From Gymnopus androsaceus JB14 (lineage: Eukaryota > Basidiomycota > Agaricomycetes > Agaricales > Omphalotaceae): a stretch of 64,000 bases of DNA. Positions 36,556 to 48,811 of this stretch are shown piece after piece. A program made the position numbers and the translations under genes. How positions within the stretch are numbered: the first letter of the stretch is position 1; the number at the start of each line of letters is the position of its first letter. The notes under the pieces were generated by a model. That model did not search any database. It saw only the letters and a program-made list of their open reading frames with translations, and had not been told where the DNA came from. Location: positions 361,188-425,187 of the forward strand of contig ML769385.1 of assembly GCA_009733575.1 (NCBI GenBank), in the 5' to 3' direction.

Positions 36556-36762
36556 GGAGGGATGCGTCAAACTCTCGATTTTATATGTACAAATTTCATT
36601 CAAATCCTGTATTTGTGTAGCTACAGTACCTTGTGTATAATTATGTAGGAAAAGAAAACCGATACAAAAGCAGTGGCTGTGTCTTGTTAGGGTTAGGTCC
36701 GCATGACGCGGCTCTCGACGCGTCAGTGCAGGCGCTAAAGCTTTACCTTCTTCTACAACAAT

Positions 36763-37737
36763 ATGGCCAGCGCAGATGGTGGTGCTTACAGGCTCGTTAT
36801 CTTAAATGTTCTGCCCCAGATTCCAACTAATGGTCCTATAGTTACTCTCTTACCGTCTTTTCCCCAAGCGGGAAACTAGTTCAAATCGAACATGCCTTAG
36901 CAGCTGTATCGCAAGGAACTACGAGCCTTGGAATCAAAGGTCTGATTTTGTGTGTATTGTTCTAATCTGCATACTTAACTGACCTACTTTAGCATCGAAT
37001 GGAATCGTCATTGCTACGGAAAAGAAATCACCCTCAATCCTGGTCGATGAATCGATGTTAGAGAAGGTGGCGATCGTTTGTCCAAATATCGGCATCGTCT
37101 ATTCGGGTATGGGGCCAGATTTTCGCGTTCTCATAACAAGAGCCCGGAAAAGCGCGCAAGCGTATTGGAAGATGTATGGTGAATATCCTCCAACGCGAGT
37201 GTTAACGCAAGAGATCGCTACTGTCATGCAACAAGCAACGCAAAGGGGGTACGTCGATTCAAGGTCGTTATTAACTACCAGAACTGAGATTCTTCTTCGT
37301 CAGTGGTGTGCGACCGTATGGAGTCTCCCTACTAGTCGCAGGATGGGATATCACTAGAGGTCCTACTTTGTATCAGGTGGATCCGTCCGGGTCGTTCTGG
37401 GCATGGAAGGCTAGCGCCATAGGCAAGAACATGGTTAACGCTAAGACTTTCCTGGAAAAACGGCATGTGGTGTTTTATCTGCATTTTGACCGTGTACTGA
37501 CCATATAACAGATATAACGATGATATTAGCCTTGAAGACGCGATCCACACCGCTCTGTTAACACTGAAGGAAGGATTTGAAGGCCAGATGACGGAAAAGA
37601 CGATTGAACTGGGTGTTATCACTGTGCCTACTCCGACAGAGATTGAGGAGGGTCGCACGGGGGCGGCGACGGGAAGGCCTAAACCGACTTTTAGGAAATT
37701 GACAGAAGAGGAAGTACGCGATTACCTCGCATTGTAA
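36763..37737 (+). CDS. PRE8: Proteasome subunit alpha-2
   Basis: Exons from 36842 encode [20 protein letters not shown] (the alpha-subunit signature), then [77 protein letters not shown] and [20 protein letters not shown], ending EVRDYLAL at 37737. The subunit belongs to the outer ring of the 20S core. The first exon is uncertain: ATG at 36763 (MASAD) is the best candidate, but joining it to 36842 is one base out of phase. Intron 37463-37511 starts with GC instead of GT; no GT alternative keeps the reading frame. Confidence 0.9.
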
Positions 37738-38563
37738 TGTTGTAAGTATCCATACTTATCTCGAGTTGGATGATTCCCAATCTCCCGATGCTAGTACATC
37801 TAGTTCTCTCTGCTCTCGTGGTCTGCTACAATTGATATCTGTAATTTCAAGTCGATCTGAAGTGTTCAAAAGTGCGCAGTACGACTGCAATTCATCCCAG
37901 CAAGTCTGTAAAGCGCGGAACTCTGTCAACGAGGTGTACAGAGCCATCTCTGATTCATCAGAGTCAATAATGATCTGATTGGTTTTTTTTCCCATAAAAC
38001 ACCTCGCGAAAGGCCCAGAACGACTCCGACGATACGGTGAATGATTGTTTATGTTCTTTCAGTGTATGGCATATGTGTGGCATTTTCCGCATTTTCTTTA
38101 TTATTTTGGAGGATATGTCAATTCACAGTCGCTTTTATGTAAGGCATTTTCATACATAGGGCCATCAAATTTCGAGAAAAACACCGCTGGTGTATATTAG
38201 TAGTGTATGTTCATGCCGAACATATCTCTTCTACATTATTGGTTTCGAACTTGAATAGATCAGTTCGGAATCGATCCAGTTGATCTAGGTGCACAGGAAT
38301 CGTTTCATCTGACTGCAGTCAAGACGACTCGTAGGTCTCCATCTTTCATTCCTTTCAAGGGTTTGGCCGGAGAAATAGCCGTACAACCTTGAAGCAATAG
38401 ATTGTATTCCAAAGTATGGCTGTTCTACACGTGTAGAATAAGATCTTGATTTGGTGATAGCGCGTCACTCAAGTGATCCTTCTTTGGCTTTTAGAAAATG
38501 TGTAGTTTGGGGTATATATAAGCCAAGGGTGGTCTTTCGGCCCAGCCCTGCAGATTCCTTTCC
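37738..38563. other. Intergenic, no gene seen
   Basis: About 830 bp between proteasome alpha-2 and the next zinc-cluster gene. A 79-residue minus-strand frame at 37756-37995 has no support. The region is AT-rich, with no repeat structure noted. Confidence 0.45.
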
Positions 38564-39361
38564 ATGTCATCCACTTCCGCCTTTGCAGATTCGACTACGA
38601 CACCAGCTACTAGACGTCGAAGGGCACAGATTGCCTGTAGGAACTGCAGGAGACGAAAAATCAAAGCAAGTTTTACTCCATGCGCTGGGCTCAGTTTCGC
38701 TGACGGAACGTCTTTTACAGTGCGTGAGTCTGACGAACAACGAGGAACCTCCCCATAATCCTTGTGAAAGATGTCAGCGGAAGGGGCTAGTGTGCGAGTA
38801 CGTCGCTGTCGGTGATCCCAGTCCTCCCTCAACTCCGTTGTCGGATCGCGATGTAAGTTGTTTCGTTTAAGATGTACGTTCTTTAGCTTGAATCTATCAC
38901 ACAGGTACACGGCGACATTCCATCTTGAAGGACAGCCATACGCATATGGGAGTAATAGTATTTCGCGCTTCCCGGATCCTCCATACTCAGCGGGGTATCC
39001 AAACCAAATGTCTGGTGGATATCCCGGCTACCCTGGTACAAGCTCGTTGAACAACCAGACTCACCCAATTTCCCGCTTTCCATCCGGCCCTCCTACTGCA
39101 TGGCCTAGCTCCAGCGCAAACTCTCCGATGCTTGCAAACCAGACAAGACCCATGTCTGATAGACCATACTACGCTCCAGACTTCTCAAGCTCATCGCATC
39201 GAAATTCTCCTCAATGGGCACAGATACAGGACCCTATGCGCCCCAGGATCCCAGATGCCTACGATAGCACTCGACTTCAGTACTATGCTCATATGCCAGA
39301 GTCCAATTTACAGCACGCTGGACCCTATGGCACACAATCTTACGACTCGAATCATCCGTGA
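38564..39361 (+). CDS. Small Zn2Cys6 protein, probable transcription factor
   Basis: Exon 1 ends in ACRNCRRRKIK; intron 38666-38720 begins with GCAAGT, a typical GC donor; exon 2 starts CVSLTNNEEPPHNPCERCQR, then KGLVCEYV. Together they make a complete zinc cluster with a long third loop, as in many basidiomycete regulators. After the exon ending PPSTPLSDRD the conserved-looking frame (YPGYPGTSSLNNQ, Tyr/Pro/Ser-rich to 39361) is one base out of phase with the best acceptor, so the middle junction and the 3' end are unsure. No fungal_trans domain follows, so it is a short regulator with a disordered tail. Confidence 0.68.
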
Positions 39362-39938
39362 GTACAGCGAAAAAGAATCCATTCATGTATTGATATTTTC
39401 TCAGCTGCTGGTGCAGAGAAGCGACATGTATCTGCGGTGGTCGACGTTGATTAGCGACTGCATCCTTTAGCCACTTAGCCAAGGATAGGATAGGATAGGA
39501 TATAAATTATACTGGACAAGGTCCGTTTCCAAACAACCGGTTTACCAAGTATAGCGTCGACATATAAGTGCTCGACGCAGGACACTAGTAGGAGTATTAA
39601 TACTTATTCACTATTGTAATACGAACTTTAATTCTGGTAATATTTACTGCGTCCCATAGTCGGCGATATGTGCACGGAGGGAAACCCGAGCGCGACGGAA
39701 ATTGTTGGATTATATTCGCAGACTGATGCGTATGTGGTTCCCACCGGTACTTTATGGGCTGGGTGGCTTTTACGAAGTCCTTTTCAGAGGGTGTATAAAT
39801 TGAACATGAAACTATTGATTCCAGTCATCCAGACTTGAGGTAGTATACAAATAATATGCAGACGTGAAAACGCGAAACGCGGTGGTACCGGTCAACCTTT
39901 AGACCAGATCCGAGCGTATCGAAAGTCGAAATCAATAT
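39362..39938. other. Intergenic, short GGATA tandem repeat
   Basis: About 580 bp with no gene seen. Near 39482-39502 there are four GGATA units in tandem. The right part is the 3' flank of the aldehyde dehydrogenase gene. Confidence 0.45.
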
Positions 39939-42655
39939 TTAAAGGGGCCACTGGAGCTTCTCCCCGATATTCCAGTGCACGGCTTTTTTAAGATGACAGA
40001 TCAGTATTAATCTAGAGGCACCTTTGATGTAATTATCCCAATGCGTACCTTTGACGGACGTGTACTCCTCCAAAGCATGACTGCCCAGTTCGCGACCTGA
40101 TAGCGGACACCGTCAGACCCAGGATACGTTTAATTAAGCGAAGTATTTGTACCTATCCCCGATTGTTTTTTGCCCCCAAAAGGCACATTATTATTAAGTG
40201 CGTTGTACTGGTTCTGGATCCAAGGAGTCGGAAAGAGGTTCAAGATACATATTGGCACGAACTCACCACCCAGACCTAGATGTCCAGCGATGGATGAATG
40301 TTATGAAATACAAGATATACGGTTGAAAAGCTCACCGTTCCGGCTTCCATGAGCCCAGAAACTCGCATACATTGAGAGGCATCAGCTACAGGGCAGAAAA
40401 AATGAACCGAGTTGCAGCATCAAGAAAGAGTAGGGGTTCTCACTGGAATGAAGTCCAGCACCGAGGCCATAGGTCGTATTATTCGCTGGATACTAAATTA
40501 GAATCGGCCATGGGGGGAACGTATGTGCATTGCATTTCACCTAGAGCAATGGCTTCCTCTTCGGTTTTGAAGCGGCCGACACTGAGTACAGGCCCAAATA
40601 TCTTTGGATGCAGTTAACCGAAGTATCTTTTTTTGCCAAAGATGTGGATAAAACACACCTCCTCCTTGACCTTCACCAAGAAAATAAGGGTGAGTGACAT
40701 AAAACACATTTAAATAATCCGAACTTACAATCTTCATGTCTGGATTAATGTCTGTAAAAACTGGAGCAAGGCATCAACTTCTGCAGCCAGGAGATCATTC
40801 AATCGTACTGACTAGTAGGATCCACAAAGTAACCTGTTGTTAAGAGCGTGAATAAAGGGATCAATAATATTTTTATTTAAAAGACAAACCTTTGGTGTTT
40901 CGCCTCTCTCCCCCCAAGGCAACTTTGGCCCCTTCTGCCTTGCCGGAATCAATGTAGCCCCATACACGATCAAATTGGGGTTTCGAAACCAAGGGCCCCC
41001 CTCCGCTCTTCTGGTCAAAACCGTTGCCAATGACCGTCGCCTTGACTGTTCGTACTAAGATATCTAGGAACTTGTCGTAAACGGTGTCTTGGACATAAAC
41101 TCGGGAACCCGCGGTACAGTCTTGACCAGTGTTCCAACAGAAACCAAGCGCAGTCCAGGCAGCCGCTATAAAAAGGTCAATACAAGATCATTTGAGGGAA
41201 GAAAAGAATATATCAGGAAGTTCAAGCCGTACAAAATTCAAGGTGCCGTGAAAAAATGTAATGTAACGAACCTTGCTCTAGATCCGCCGACTCGAAAATC
41301 AGCTGAGGAGATTTGCCACCAAGTTCAAGAGACACCTTGAACATTAAGGTTGAGAAGCTATGAGCTCCCGATCCCAATGGTCAATGCTTACTTTCTTTAG
41401 ATTGGACTTTGCTGCCGCCTCCATAATTTTCCTACCAGTCATCGTAGATCCGGTGAACGCGATTTTATCAACATCAGGATGAGCAGCAAGTGTTGCGCCC
41501 CCAACCGCTCCCAAAGACGGAACTGTATTAATCACACCCGGAGGGAAACTGAACACACTTGTCAAAACAGGCTTCAAAGAAAATATGTTGTCGTTACCCG
41601 GCTTCCACCACCAGTTCAGATAGTTTCTGCGGTTGAACCGTGAGCTCATTCAAAAACAAACTACTAGCTCAATCTTACCAATGCAGTAAGCCTATAGAGT
41701 AGGAACTATGAGCAGCGCCCTGGTAATTGAAGGCTTGACTTACGGAGTGATTTCAGAAGGTTTCATGACGATGGTGCACCCTACCGCCAAAGCGGGGGCA
41801 ACTTTCCACGCCCTAAACATCAGCTGAGCCAGTCTGACACGGTATCATAAGAATCTAGACGATAGTACCACATATTGATAGGATAATTCCAAGGAATACT
41901 GAGGGACCCGTATGAGACTGAGCGCAGTAGACTTGGAAAATAGACCTTACATTTGCCCACACACTCCGACTGCTTCCCGGATAGTAAACGCCATCTTAGA
42001 CTTGTTATCTACTTCGATAGTCTGAAAGCAGGGGTTAATAACCCAGAATTGTTCTCGATGTAGCAAACCGTCCGAACCTGTCCTGTAATTTTATCAGCCC
42101 ACCCGGCGTAGTACCTCAAGCATTGAATACTGTCTCCGATATCAGAATCTCTAACCAAAATGTGGTAAGCTGATATCCCGTAAGATGGCAAAGGAGCAGT
42201 GAACCTAGCGATAGCGACCGGTTTGCCGTTGTTCAAAGTCTCAAGCTCAGCAAGCTCTTGAGAGTCCCTTTCGATTAAATCGGCCAGTTTATTGATCAAG
42301 CGAGACCTTTCCCAGCCAGTGACATTCTTTCCCCAAGTTGTTTTGAATGCGGTACGAGCAGCAGCGACAGCTCGATCGATATCCTTTGCTGAGCCTGTTA
42401 AAAGGCTTTATTCAATCCGATGGGAGATCAAGCATTTGAACAAACCTGCCACGACGCTGGCAATGACTTCCTCTGTAGCAGGATTAAAGCACCTGAACGA
42501 TGTCAAGGTATATATCATCATCGATTGAAGAGAACTTACTGAATCGTTTCTTGAGAGTCCACCGAAGGTACGAATTCGTTGTTGATAAACAACTCAGTGT
42601 GTACGCTAATTTCTTTATTGGAGCCAGGTACAGGAATCTTCACGGAGTGGGCCAT
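39939..42655 (-). CDS. Aldehyde dehydrogenase (NAD(P)-dependent, class-1-like)
   Basis: Twenty-two exons, all in phase, encode about 500 residues. It starts [20 protein letters not shown] and carries [37 protein letters not shown], the general-base motif LELGGKSPQ, the catalytic cysteine in [41 protein letters not shown] and [10 protein letters not shown]. It oxidises aldehydes to acids using NAD(P); no targeting sequence is visible, so it is probably cytosolic. Exons of 9 nt (40267-40275), 12 nt (40659-40670) and 13 nt (41679-41691) are needed to keep family sequence. A neighbouring pathway is not evident, so the substrate is not predicted. Confidence 0.9.
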
Positions 42656-43062
42656 TCTGAGTTGTTGGATTCTTGGTGGAAGTAACGGGTAAGAGACTAG
42701 CGATCTCCTTATCAGGTAGCTTAAATCACACCATCTGCCTCTTTTGAGAAACATCGATAAGTAGATAGAGAGTTAGATAGAGAGTTAGATAACTGAGCGT
42801 GGACTGCAGTTTGGGCTAACGTGGACGAATCGATGAATTGCTAACGACGCATAGAACGTCGGACGATCGGACGATGAACGATCGACGTCTTGATCGACGT
42901 CCTTCGACGTCATTTCTGCTGAGCGCGCGCTTGTCATTTTTGATGCCGTTTAGCGCTTTAGCGCTGCCGGTAAAAGTCGGAAGAAAAATGCACAATCGGA
43001 AGAAAAACGCACTTTGACCAGAACCACCACTAGAACCTCCTAGACTAGAACTAGATTATATT
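42656..43062. promoter_or_regulatory. Divergent intergenic region, aldehyde dehydrogenase / COX8
   Basis: 407 bp between start codons. It holds a short AGAGTTAGATAG tandem (42762-42791) and a patch of overlapping GATCGACGTC/CGATCGGACGATGAACGATCG-like palindromes (about 42850-42910), plus two AATCGGAAGAAAAA(T/C)GCAC units at 42975-43013. These may be factor sites of the COX8 promoter. Confidence 0.4.
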
Positions 43063-43405
43063 ATGTCTCTCGCTCTCGCCTCTCGTTCTGCAGCTCGCGC
43101 CCAGTCCCACGTTTTTAGACGCCAATTGCATGCCAGTAACGTCGTCCGTTCTCCCCATGGCGAATACCACGTAGCGTCTTTTTCTTCTCTAGTTGGAACG
43201 GTTGCTAAACGATTTACTCCTAGCACCTCCCTTTCGCTTGGCCCGGCGACAAGAAAGCTGGTTTCGCTATCAAGTTAGTTGCATACCTCGGGTTCGGATT
43301 TAGTATTCCCTTTATTGCTGGATTCTATCAGATGTAAGCGCGACTCTATTCATTTTCGTTTTTGCCATTCTAATGCTCTTATACAGAAAAAAGTCTGGTG
43401 CATAA
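43063..43405 (+). CDS. COX8: Cytochrome c oxidase subunit Cox8 (VIIc homologue)
   Basis: Three exons give 78 residues. The N-terminus MSLALASRSAARAQSHVFRR is a mitochondrial presequence, rich in Ala, Ser and Arg with no acids. The mature part starts near HLPFAWPGDKKAGFAIKL and has one membrane helix (YLGFGFSIPFIAGFY) with a basic KKSGA end. This is the small complex IV subunit called Cox8 in yeast and VIIc in animals, in the inner mitochondrial membrane. The last exon codes only six residues. Confidence 0.88.
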
Positions 43406-43529
43406 AGGAGCATTTACTCGTCGTACGAAGGTTGTAGGACACTTTAGAGGACATTTAGAGGACCCTTTAGATTGATGATTGGAATGTAGAACACCCCACT
43501 CTCGCCATAGATTAATAATTGTTACGCGT

Positions 43530-46500
43530 CTACGTTTTGGTCTTCTTCCAACAGTCACAAGTCCGTGTTAGAAAACTGGGATCCCCTTCCAAAGCATCCA
43601 ATCCAAAGCATGACGCGACTTTGGCACCCGACATTCCAGGTTCATCTTGACTACTCGAAAGTACAACGTCATGAACGAGCACTGGTTAAGGCATGCATCA
43701 GCTACACTCTTCAATGCCAGTTTCACGACTCACCAAGATACTCATTGTGCTCTTTGACTACCTGGAAGTCTTGGCAACCCTGGGCTTGGAAGAGCTCAAA
43801 CAGAACTTTTGTTGGATGGTGTGATATTGTCTGAAGCGTGATGTGGCGGTAAAAAGGCTTGAAGACTTTTTCGAAAAACGCCTCCGCTCCCGCCGGTGAA
43901 TAATCGTCGGAGACATAAATCGCCCCAAGGAGGGACTCAACGATATCCGATAGGACCTACATGTTTTATCGGAGTGAGCACTATTGTAACTGGGTAGTTC
44001 ACTTTCCTCTACCTTTGGCGTTTCGATATTATGCCAGTATTGTCCAATTAGACGACCTTCTTTTTCAGCTAAGGCAAATTCTTGGACTTGGTTCCGTTGG
44101 AGTAGAGACGCATATTCGCGAACATCGTGGGCCAGAGAAGCTGATTCGAACACGAGATGTTGATGCAAACCGGACCAGACGCACACAGCTGCCAAAGCAG
44201 CGTTCGAAACCATAGCTCCCTGGAAAAGCACGATGTGGTTATCTAGATTCCATTAAGCCCAAAACGTAAACCTACCTTCAACAAAGTCAGTCCGCCGGGG
44301 CTCATTCGCTTATTGCGATGAAATACATGCTGAACCACCACTAGGTCCTAAATCAGTATCGCGTCTCTAGGCACCCATACACCCAAAGAGAATGCATACT
44401 AAAATCCAAGATTGCATCTCCGATGAACTCGAGACGCTCATAGGTTGATTCGGCACCCGTCTTTGATGTGCGACTCTTTACTTCCAAAATCAGCTTCCCA
44501 TCACAAAGAAAAAATAGACCAGACTGACTAGCACATGAATTAGCAATTCTGGTTGCTTGAAGTGAGAGCCTATTATAGCTTCGACTGCCTTGATTGTACT
44601 TCCTTTAATCTGAGACGAAACCGGCGCGAGGGGTGCGTGCGCTTTTCGACTGAAGTCGGACCATTCCTCGATTTCAGGTAGTGGTACCTTCAAGGCTTTC
44701 GTAACTTTGAGCGCGGCGTCAGTGCCGCCAGAAAGTAGTGCCGCCCCCATGATGGCTTCGGCCACATCCGCAATGGCCTTCACTTGAGCGTAAGTGATTG
44801 TAAGAAATATATATATTCGAACTATACCTTGTCACCGAAACGTTGCAAGGAATGATGTTTCTTTCTCTTGTGTCGTGAAGTCCCTGTCATATAAGACTTG
44901 TGATGCGTTTCTTCATCGTCCGATGTAGCGAGCTTTGATTTGAACAGTGTCTTTTCCAGGGAATCTGGAGGGATTCCAAGCCTTCAAACTGAGAGGTCTC
45001 GCCTGAATAAATGCAGGTAGACCGACAGCAACCGCATTTTTTAGCAAGGACTTGTTGCTGATGATAGATTGCCTGTAGTTATGCATGGAGCCTTCGTCGG
45101 CCTTCGGATGCACCACGAAGACATAGATAGATGAAAGATATTTGAGATATGCATCTCCTATTTGAATACCATCAGCAAAAAAAAATCTATTAGGGTTTGT
45201 TGGCATCACCTAGCATCTCCAAGCGCTCGTAGTCGTATTCAATGCCAGCTGATGAAGCAGAGAGAGTAGCGTGTAACAACTCGTCAGATACACAGTGATT
45301 GAAAAGCCCAGCATTCAATTCCTTCACGAGGAGAAAATCATCAAGTCTGCGCATTATGCATGGGAGCAGCAGCGCTGTGCGAAATATGCTTGAATTAAAA
45401 ACCATGAGCTAAGGGGAGGACATGAATATATGAATGCAATGACAATACCTTGCAGGAATGGTAACTTTGGCGCAAAGCTCTGGAATAAAGTCTGTATACA
45501 AAATATCAGATATTTGTCATTTAGTAATTCAAGCAGACCAACATTTGTGTGTTGAGGTGGACGGTTTGAAGGGACCAGCAGCAGGATTTAGACGGTCAAT
45601 GACTGAAGGGAACCCTGACACTTCAAGTAGCGGTTGCTTGTAGTCTTTGAGGCCTTCAAAACCTTTCCGGTGCGCCTTGCAAACTTCAACTAGGTTCTCA
45701 TAGTCCATGAGCTGTATACTGTATTGAAAACTTATTCGAAAAACGGTTAGATGAAATGCGACGTCACCTCAGGATCCAATGGCTTGTTGAGAGGGTTAAG
45801 ATCCGATCTAATTTTGACGACGTCGTAGCGTCTAGTGAATTGGGACCATCTATCCTGGATGAGTGCGTCCTCGGTGTCTTTTGTAAGAGCCTCCACACTG
45901 TCGTACTTTAGTGGGACAATCCAACCGTTCACAAGGGAAGCGATCAGGCTCCAAGAGATATGACTCTGGACATTAGGAAGGCTCGAAATCCATTCGGCTT
46001 TGAGAGACCAAAGATTGTCAAGGGGGGCGTAGAATACCAGAACTTCGTCGAGGGGGGCCGAATGCGGTTTGTTCAAGATGCCGCGCAACACCTGATTAGT
46101 ATACATATGTATGTCTTGCAGTTGATGCTCATCCACTACAAATGGTTCAGCCCGAGTCAAACTAACCCTAGACGGCAAACCAGCGAAAAAGACCCTAAAC
46201 GATGGAAACATCGGTAAAGGCTGGCGCGTTAACAATAACAAAGGACCATGCGGAGGTATGGATTTTGTGCCGGACTCGACCGATATTACTATGGGGTAGA
46301 GACGGGTCAAAGGGCTGACGGAAGTCGAGACATTGTTTGACCAAAAAGATGGTGATTTTCTGTCGTAAGCTCGAGTGCCAGAGAGCTTGTTATCGATAGG
46401 AGGGAGTGTCGCAGAACCAAACGACAACATTCGTGGCTTTGGAAATAAATGAGAATCCAGAAGACCTTTCTCATAGAGTGCAACACAAAAATCGTAAGAC

Positions 46501-48811
46501 GCCAACCGACGAGCTCCTGCTTTCGTCAAGCTCGGAGCAGACCATGCCGGCGTTACAGTCTGAGAGGATCCATCCGATTGTACCCGACACACAAACCTTC
46601 CATCATCTTGAACATCGAATTCAAAGAGAGGTTTGTACACAGATTTTTCGTCAGGCAACACAGATCCCTTAAAAGGAATAAGGTACATGACGTTCACGGC
46701 GTCCCGAGGATACATTTTGCTACCTGTCGTCGGGTCCATGATGAAGAGAGCATCTGCGGCCTCTTCTTCTTCACTGTCCGTGACGTACGGGTTCCTGCTT
46801 TCGTAAGGTAGTTCACGAGCAACAGTGCCTTGGGAAGTCCAACAAAGCGCGTTCATCCACCCACGAATCGGAGGTTGTACTTGAATGATACGAGACACGA
46901 TATTGAAATGGGCACTATTGTCGCGCTCTACCATAGATATGACATGGCCGTCTCCTGCACGACAATGCGAAAGGAGGTGTGCATATGATATTTGGCTGTC
47001 GCAGAGGTCGAATCTGTTACAAAGTAAGCCGGCGCAAGAATACACCTAATGCGATGTAACCTACTGAATAACGACCGACGCCTTCGGTATTTCAAAGTCT
47101 TCGGCATATTTGGTTACTATTAGCAAATTCCAAGATCCGCTCTCGAACTGACGAAGGATGTCATCCTGTTGGAGAAATCAACGTCGGCTACCAAAAAAAA
47201 GAGCGGAATGAAAGCACACCTGCGGAGACATTTCTACATCAAGAGAACCAAGGATAACGCGTGTACGGATAAACCTGAGGTGAGCGTTCAGCAATGCGAA
47301 CAATCGTTCGATCATTTGGGCCAATATTCGTCGGCGCACTGTGCTTCAGTTCAGTTACGATAGCAGCAAACAAATCACTCGAATTTTTTTTACCAAATAT
47401 GACTCCACGAAAGTCATCACCAAACTCTTGACAAGATTTGAGTATCTGTACCAATTTCAGTAATTTAGGGGTGACATTGAAATCGGGGGAGCTCATATCG
47501 AGATTCGGGAGGGTGAATTCCGATTCTCGCAAGATTTGATGGAATGAAGATGGCAGAGAGCCCAGATATTCACTGCCGCGTCTCCATACTAAATCGCTTG
47601 CGCAAGCCCCAAGTTCAGCTAACGTGTATTGGTAAATATCAAAGACACGCCGCACACTTGACTCAGTTGAGTTTAGCGCGCGCAGTTTCTGAACCAATTG
47701 TGTAGATGGGGAGGGGTTCGGTGGGTCGTAGCACACGATGGTTTCTTTGACCGGATACGGTGTGGAAAAGCACGCCGCGCGCTGTTCGGCGCTCAAGCCA
47801 TAGATTTTGGAGTGCAAAGCAGCTTCTAAAATGAGCGAGCGAAATGTTATGTCAGGATAAAAACTTGTCGAAGCAAAAAGACCGGCAAGAATGAGAGGTC
47901 GAGATGAGGGGTCCAAATCCGTGTAGAAATTCTTGATTATACGAAATACTGGGTGCGAGATGCTGCTGGAATCATCTCCATGAAAGGGTAGGTCCGCTAA
48001 TACCAGGGACCCCACTTGTTTCAGCTTGATTAAGCCTCGTACAAGGTTATCTAAAAAAGACTATATACAAATCCGTTAGTGGCATTCTAGATAAAGCTCA
48101 AGACATGTACCGAAGAATCTATGAATAAGACCTTTTTCTTGCCCTTTTTAATGTCAGAGTTAGTGTCATAGGACATTATTTTAACATCCGAAATGGCATC
48201 TCGAAGAGTAGCTTCGAGAAAGGAAGGAGCACTAAAAAAACAGGATTTGATAAGCAACTCAATAACAGAGTACCATAATCACCGTACTCTACGACAACGA
48301 GAGGATATTTTATAGTCCTATTAGTAGCATTGCTGTTTTCGAAGACTGAGGTTATATATTTGGCCAAAAACCCGACCGCGGCTAGGCAAACATCAGTACA
48401 GAGGATAGCACGCGTAAATTTCCATACCAGCAGTATCCGGCGCCGCGAAAATAGCTAAAATAAAAATTAGTTCGTAGGTTTACCGCAAAAAGACAGGCTC
48501 TGACTATTTTCTTTCAACGCCAATTCCAGTACTTCATGTCCCGCGAGCGAATTGGCAAAATTCCAGATGCGTTCATTTTCGGGCAGAGTTTTCCTGCGTT
48601 TCCGGGAAGAGCCAAGTTGATTCTCTCCTCCGTGGCGTTTCGAAGGAATAAAGATAGAAGACGAGTCGGACAAAGAATCTCCATTGGGTAGAGCTGTTTC
48701 AGTGCCTTCCAATTCGGATGCAGTGAGGACAGATCCACCGATAGGAGTTCCCCGACCGCAATTTTCTGAGGTGCCTTCGTCTTTCCATCTCTTTTTCCAT
48801 ACATTGAGCAT
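43530..48811 (-). CDS. Dicer-like RNase III with degenerate helicase region
   Basis: A multi-exon minus-strand gene. From the N-terminus: KRKR-type basic tail and LAGHEVLELALKEN, then helicase remnants. Walker A is missing (SQSLSFC stands where GSGKT should be, near 48490), and the DECH box is replaced by LVLADLPFHG (47986-48005). Motif V reads VTKYAEDFEIP and motif VI LLSHCRAGD. The Dicer dimerisation domain follows (DPTTGSKMYPRDAVNVMYL, about 46640-46740), then RNase IIIa with YERLEMLGDAYLKY (45202-45231) and IADVAEAIMGA (about 44765), and RNase IIIb with YERLEFIGDAILD (about 44440) and LSDIVESLLGAIYV (about 43935). It ends with a dsRBD-like tail. All acidic metal ligands of both RNase III centres are present. 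It should cut dsRNA, but without ATP-driven translocation. No PAZ is seen. Confidence 0.87.

Noticed and set aside
39482..39502. GGATA units considered as telomere-like sequence
   Set aside because: Only four units, not TTAGGG, and located between genes.
45960..46811. Plus-strand frames inside the Dicer-like gene
   Set aside because: They are antisense shadows of the long Dicer exon and show no family features.
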